Positions 59,126 through 64,000 of a DNA stretch of 64,000 nt are shown here, in pieces. This DNA comes from Paracoccaceae bacterium. GTDB taxonomy: Bacteria; Pseudomonadota; Alphaproteobacteria; Rhodobacterales; Rhodobacteraceae. A program made the position numbers and the translations under genes. The stretch is taken from the NCBI GenBank assembly GCA_026417295.1, contig JAOADN010000006.1, forward strand, positions 1 through 64,000, in the 5' to 3' direction. The notes below the pieces were generated by a model. That model was given only the letters and a program-made list of their open reading frames with translations, was not told the origin of the DNA and ran no database searches. Within the stretch, counting starts at the first letter, position 1; every line of letters begins with the position of its first letter.

Positions 59126-61576
59126 TCATTGTTTCGGTGCCACGCCCTCGGCGCGCAGGCGCGCCGCCTCCTCGGCCGCGCGCGCCGCATCGGGCAGCCT
59201 GCTGCCCGCCCCGGCCGCGGCAATGGCCCTGTCGAACTGCGCCAGGGCCTCGGGCTTCAGGCCCAGGGCGGCATAGACCATGCCGAGATGGTACTGGACC
59301 GAGGCGTCCCCGGTCAGGGCCGCGGCCGCCTTCTCCAGCGGCGCGCGTGCCTCTTCGGCATTGCCGCGGCGAAAGGCGATCCAGCCATAGGTGTCCTGGA
59401 AGGCCGGGACCTCGCTGCCCCTCAGCCGGCGCGCGATGACCTCGGCGCGGGCCAGGCTCTCGGCGTCGGTGCGGTAGCCGGCCAGCAGGCTGGCCAGGTT
59501 GTTGGCGACGATGGGGTCGTTGCTGTCCTCGGCATAGAGCCCCTCGTAGATCGCGATGGCGCCCTCGATGTCGCCGGCCCGTTCGGCATGTCCGGCCCGC
59601 GCCCAGCGGATCTCGGCCGCGCCGGGATTGGCCGCGGCCGCCTCGTCGAGGATGCGGCCCGCCTCGTCGAAGCGGGCCGGATCGGCCAGGACGTTGCGGT
59701 AGAGCGCCAGCCAGATCCGCGGCTCGCTGCCGCCATCGGCCAGGAGCGCGCGATAGGCCGCCTCGGCCTCGGCGCGCCGCCCCGCCGCATCAAGGACATA
59801 GGCATGGACGAAACCGATGCTGCGGTCTGCGGGATTCTCGGCCGCCAGCCGCTCGGCCGCCGCCAGCGCCTCGGCCGTCTTGCCCTGCCCGAGCTGCGCG
59901 CGGATCAGCGCGATCCGCGTGGACAGTCCGCCCTCGCCCTTCTCGGCCAGGTCCTTGAGGTAGTCGAGCGCCTGCTCGGCGCTCTCGCGGCCGCCCACGG
60001 CAGCCGCCCGCAGGCCGATGGCAACCTGTGCCGCCGCAGGATCGCCTGACCGGTCCAGCGCGTCGGCCACGCCGCCGGCCCGCGCCCAGTCGCGCATGCG
60101 CAGGTAGACCTCGCCCAGCAGCCCGAGCAGGCGCACCTCGCCCGGCGTCGTCCGCAGCGCGGCGATCAGCACGTCCTCGGCCGCGGCCAGGTTTTCGCCC
60201 TGGATCAGGACGCGGGCATAGCGCATGGATTCCTCGGGGGCGTTGCCCGAGGCCTCGGCCGCGCGCGCCAGCATGTCGCGCATCAGGTCGCGGCTGCCGT
60301 TGCGCTCGTGCGCCCGGGCCAGCAGCGTCATCAGCGAAGGGTCGCGCGGGTTCTGCTCCAGCGCCGCCCTGAGCAGGTTGATGGCCTCGCCGATCGCATC
60401 GGCGCGGATCAGCGCGTCCGCCTTCAGCCGCACCGCCAGCACGTTGCCCGAATCCTCGGCCAGCACCTCCTCGACCAGCGCGCGCGCCCCCGTCTCGTTG
60501 CCCATGCGTCCCAGCATCTCGGCCAGTGCGGCCCGGGCATCGCGCGCCGCATCCGAAGGCGCGGCTGCCGCCAGCGCCGCCTGAAGCGCCGCGACCGCCC
60601 CGTCGCGGTCGCCCAGATCGAAGCGCAGCGCGTCGCGCGCCGCCTCGACCTCGATCGCCGTCTCGCCGGCGGCGATGCGGGCATCGGCCTCTGCCAGCGC
60701 CGCCTGCGGGCCGCGGTCCGAGGCGATGAAGCGCAGAAGGTCCACGACGGCGGCGGGCGTGCTGCCCGGTGCAGCGATACGGTCGCGCAGCAGCCCCTCG
60801 GCCTTGGCCGATTCCCCGCGCGCGACATACCAGCGCAGCAGCGCCTCGTCGGCGCTGCGGTCGCCCGGAAAGCGGTTGCGCATCTCGATCAGCGCCGCCT
60901 CGACCCCTGCCTCGTCCCCCAGCGCCGCCAGCGCCGACACCCGCAGGGCGTGAAGGCCGGGATCGGCCGGCAGGACCGCCAGCGCCGTCTCGATCCGCCG
61001 CAGGGCGCCAGCGAAGTCCTTGCCCTTCAGCGCATGGTCGATGACGACGCGGTGCAGGAAGCGGTTGGCCGGGGCCCTGGCCAGCATCGCATCGGCCTCG
61101 GCGGCCGCCTTGCCCTGCGCTTCCGTGTCGTCGCCCGCGGCGGCGCGCGCATAGCGCAGCGCGATCGCCACGGCCTGGGCGCCGGCATCCCCGGGGGCGA
61201 CGCGCAGGGCCTCGGTGACGTGGCGCTCGACCTCGTCCCAGTCGCCGCTTTCGGCGGCCATCTCGGCCAGGGCGCGCCGCCCCTCGAGGTCGTCGGGATA
61301 CTGCTCCACCAGGCGCAGGTACTGGCTGTAGCTCTCGGCAAGCTCGCCGCGCTCGCGCAGGGTCCGCGCATAGACCGCGCGCGCGTCGTGATGCTTGCCG
61401 TTCAGCTGGAAGACGTTGCGGAACTCGACCAGCGCGCGGTCCACGTCGCCGGCGGCCAGAAGCTCCATCCCCGACTGGAAATGCTTCTCTGCCCGTTCCT
61501 CGGCGGAATCGCAGGCGCCGAGAAGGGCCGCGCCGCAGAGAAGCAGGACTGCCGCGATCTTGCGGTGAAACGCCAT
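59126..61576 (-). CDS. TPR-repeat lipoprotein (PrsT-like)
   Basis: Lipobox LLGAC; tandem tetratricopeptide repeats; 816 aa; EPS/exosortase neighbourhood. Confidence 0.87.
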   Translation of the reverse strand: MAFHRKIAAVLLLCGAALLGACDSAEERAEKHFQSGMELLAAGDVDRALVEFRNVFQLNGKHHDARAVYARTLRERGELAESYSQYLRLVEQYPDDLEGRRALAEMAAESGDWDEVERHVTEALRVAPGDAGAQAVAIALRYARAAAGDDTEAQGKAAAEADAMLARAPANRFLHRVVIDHALKGKDFAGALRRIETALAVLPADPGLHALRVSALAALGDEAGVEAALIEMRNRFPGDRSADEALLRWYVARGESAKAEGLLRDRIAAPGSTPAAVVDLLRFIASDRGPQAALAEADARIAAGETAIEVEAARDALRFDLGDRDGAVAALQAALAAAAPSDAARDARAALAEMLGRMGNETGARALVEEVLAEDSGNVLAVRLKADALIRADAIGEAINLLRAALEQNPRDPSLMTLLARAHERNGSRDLMRDMLARAAEASGNAPEESMRYARVLIQGENLAAAEDVLIAALRTTPGEVRLLGLLGEVYLRMRDWARAGGVADALDRSGDPAAAQVAIGLRAAAVGGRESAEQALDYLKDLAEKGEGGLSTRIALIRAQLGQGKTAEALAAAERLAAENPADRSIGFVHAYVLDAAGRRAEAEAAYRALLADGGSEPRIWLALYRNVLADPARFDEAGRILDEAAAANPGAAEIRWARAGHAERAGDIEGAIAIYEGLYAEDSNDPIVANNLASLLAGYRTDAESLARAEVIARRLRGSEVPAFQDTYGWIAFRRGNAEEARAPLEKAAAALTGDASVQYHLGMVYAALGLKPEALAQFDRAIAAAGAGSRLPDAARAAEEAARLRAEGVAPKQ

Positions 61577-61669
61577 CGTTCAGGTCTCCCGGACGGTCGG
61601 TGCCCGACTATGACAGCAGCGCCGGACCCCTGCCAAGGCCGGGGCCGGCGCCGCAGCCTTCAGGGGCCG

Positions 61670-62359
<690 letters not shown>

Positions 62360-62864
62360 ACACCACACCCCGACCGGATCGCTCCGGCCAAACACGGGCC
62401 CGCCGGACCCGTTCAGTTACTCTTCACGCCGAAAGGAATCTCCGGCACCACGCAGACACCGCGACAAGCGGCGCATCCACCCGCGATCCTTTTAGCACCG
62501 CCCGGGCCCGGCTGGAAACCCAAACTTTAGCGATCGTGTCATTCTTGCAGCAAAGATCTGGTCGCGCGGGGGCGGCGGGCCGCCCGGGGCACTTTCCGCT
62601 GGCCGCGCTGTTTCCCGATCGGCGCCGGAGGGGCGTCTGCGCAACGGATTGTGCATCACCGGCGCAACCCGAAGGCGTCCGCCCGGCAGACTCCGCGCCG
62701 AATCGCCGCTATGGATGCGCCGCAGTTTTGCACCGGATGCATGCGACGAAGGAGGCGGCACCTTGCAGCCGATTCGTTGGTGAACTAGGTGCCACAAGGT
62801 TGTAGTGAGTGGTCGGGGCCCCGCGCGCCGCGCCGCCCCCGATGCGAGCGAGAGCGGAAACCGG

Positions 62865-63755
62865 ATGAACAAGGTCGTGGAGACCAGCCAGACACCGGCA
62901 GCCAACGTCGGCTTCTACATGGACTTCTTCGGGTTCCGCGAGCGCCCCTTCTCGCTCGTCCCCGACCCGGAGTTCCTGTTCTGGTCCGCACAGCACCGGC
63001 GCGCCTATTCGGTACTCGAGTTCGGCATCCTCTCGCATGCGCCCATCACCCTGGTGACCGGTGGGGTGGGCTGCGGCAAGACGACGCTCCTGCGCGAGCT
63101 CCTGCGCCAGTTCGAGGATCGCGTCACCGTCGGGCTGATCTCGAATGCGCAGGGCGGCCGGGGCGAGCTCATCCAGTGGGTGCTGAACTCGCTTGGCGTG
63201 CGCTTCGATCCCGCCGTCGGCTATGTCCAGCTCTTCCAGCTTCTCCAGGACTTCCTGATCGAGGAATATGCCCGCGGCCACCGCGTCATCCTGATCTTCG
63301 ACGAGGCGCAGAACCTCTCGCGCGAGAGCCTCGAGGAGCTGCGGATGCTGACCAACATCAATTCCGGCAAGGACGAGCTGCTGCAACTGGTCCTCGTCGG
63401 CCAGCCCGAGCTGCGCGACATCATCATGCAGCCGTCGCTGCGCCAGCTTGCCCAGCGCATAGCGGCCAGCTTCCACCTGAACCCGCTGGACGCGGACTCG
63501 GTGCAGGCGCTGATCACCTTCCGCCTGCGCACCGCCGGCGGCACGGGATCGGAATTCACCGAGGCTGCGGCGCGGCGCATCCACGAGGTGACGCGCGGCG
63601 TTCCCCGCCTTGTGAACCAGATCTGCGACATGTGCCTCTTGTATGCCTGGAGCACCGACAACTATCAGGTGGACGAGCAGGTGGTGCAGGCCGTCCTCGA
63701 TGACGGGGTGTTCTTCGCCGCGCAGCTTGCGGCCGAGGAAGAGAACCGCAAATGA
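62865..63755 (+). CDS. ExeA/GspA-like AAA ATPase of the EPS/exosortase system
   Basis: FYMDFFGFRERPFSLVPDPEFLF, VTGGVGCGKTTLLREL (Walker A), VILIFDEAQNLS (Walker B). Confidence 0.93.
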   Translation: MNKVVETSQTPAANVGFYMDFFGFRERPFSLVPDPEFLFWSAQHRRAYSVLEFGILSHAPITLVTGGVGCGKTTLLRELLRQFEDRVTVGLISNAQGGRGELIQWVLNSLGVRFDPAVGYVQLFQLLQDFLIEEYARGHRVILIFDEAQNLSRESLEELRMLTNINSGKDELLQLVLVGQPELRDIIMQPSLRQLAQRIAASFHLNPLDADSVQALITFRLRTAGGTGSEFTEAAARRIHEVTRGVPRLVNQICDMCLLYAWSTDNYQVDEQVVQAVLDDGVFFAAQLAAEEENRK

Positions 63756-64000
63756 TCCAGGACCTGGGATTCTACCTCTCCGTCTTCCGGCGGCGCTTCG
63801 TGTATTTCCTGCTTGTGGCCACGCTGGTCACGGCGGCTGCCGTGGCAACCGCCCTGATGCTGCCGGCCTCATACCGCGTCGAGAGCAAGCTTCTCGTCGA
63901 GGGATCGCAGATCCCCTCGACGCTCGCTGACACGACGATCGAGACGGCGGCCACCGAACAGCTGCGCATCATCGAGCAGCGCCTGATGACCCGCGCGAAC
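63752..64000 (+). CDS. Wzz/GumC-like chain-length determinant protein, truncated by the right window edge
   Basis: MIQDLGFYLSVFRRRFVYFLLVATLVTAAAVATALMLPASYRVESKLLVEGSQIPSTLADTT; ATGA overlap with the ATPase. Confidence 0.85.
   Translation, partial: MIQDLGFYLSVFRRRFVYFLLVATLVTAAAVATALMLPASYRVESKLLVEGSQIPSTLADTTIETAATEQLRIIEQRLMTRAN

Overview
The window is a 64 kb, high-GC bacterial chromosomal segment. Gene content and protein sequences suggest an alphaproteobacterium of the Rhodobacterales/Paracoccaceae type (inference). I call about 55 protein-coding genes. No rRNA, tRNA, CRISPR array or transposase was recognised.

Left and centre (1-49 kb) are mostly housekeeping: fadH (partial), ilvD, kbl-tdh, accD-folC, smc, def-fmt, rnhA, ispH, folK, rpoZ-rsh-DUF2062-pdxJ, acpS, pbpC plus alpha-2-macroglobulin, mepA, a queuosine precursor transporter, and arfB followed by a class-III aminotransferase and an APH-like kinase. 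The right end (49.3-64 kb) is an exopolysaccharide/exosortase locus: PssD/PssE-like glycosyltransferase halves, Gfo/Idh/MocA oxidoreductase, acyltransferase, sulfotransferase, an exosortase-EpsI fusion (XrtD-like), an outer-membrane beta-barrel, Wza-like export protein, TPR lipoprotein, sugar transferase, ExeA-like ATPase and a Wzz-like protein.

Two non-coding signals stand out. (1) At ~46436-46660, between the queuosine transporter and the ribosome-rescue gene arfB, there is a perfect 15-nt complement of the 16S rRNA 3' tail (GAAAGGAGGTGATCC) placed 7 nt before an 18-codon GTG ORF. It is followed by a downstream CACCTCCT segment able to sequester it and by a GNRA-capped hairpin with two G-U wobbles. 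It looks like a ribosome-responsive leader or small RNA. (2) A family of back-to-back perfect palindromes with compensatory core changes occurs in three intergenic regions (11911-12024, 22581-22626, 32124-32192), each between convergent genes. Everything is from reading the sequence; no database search was run.
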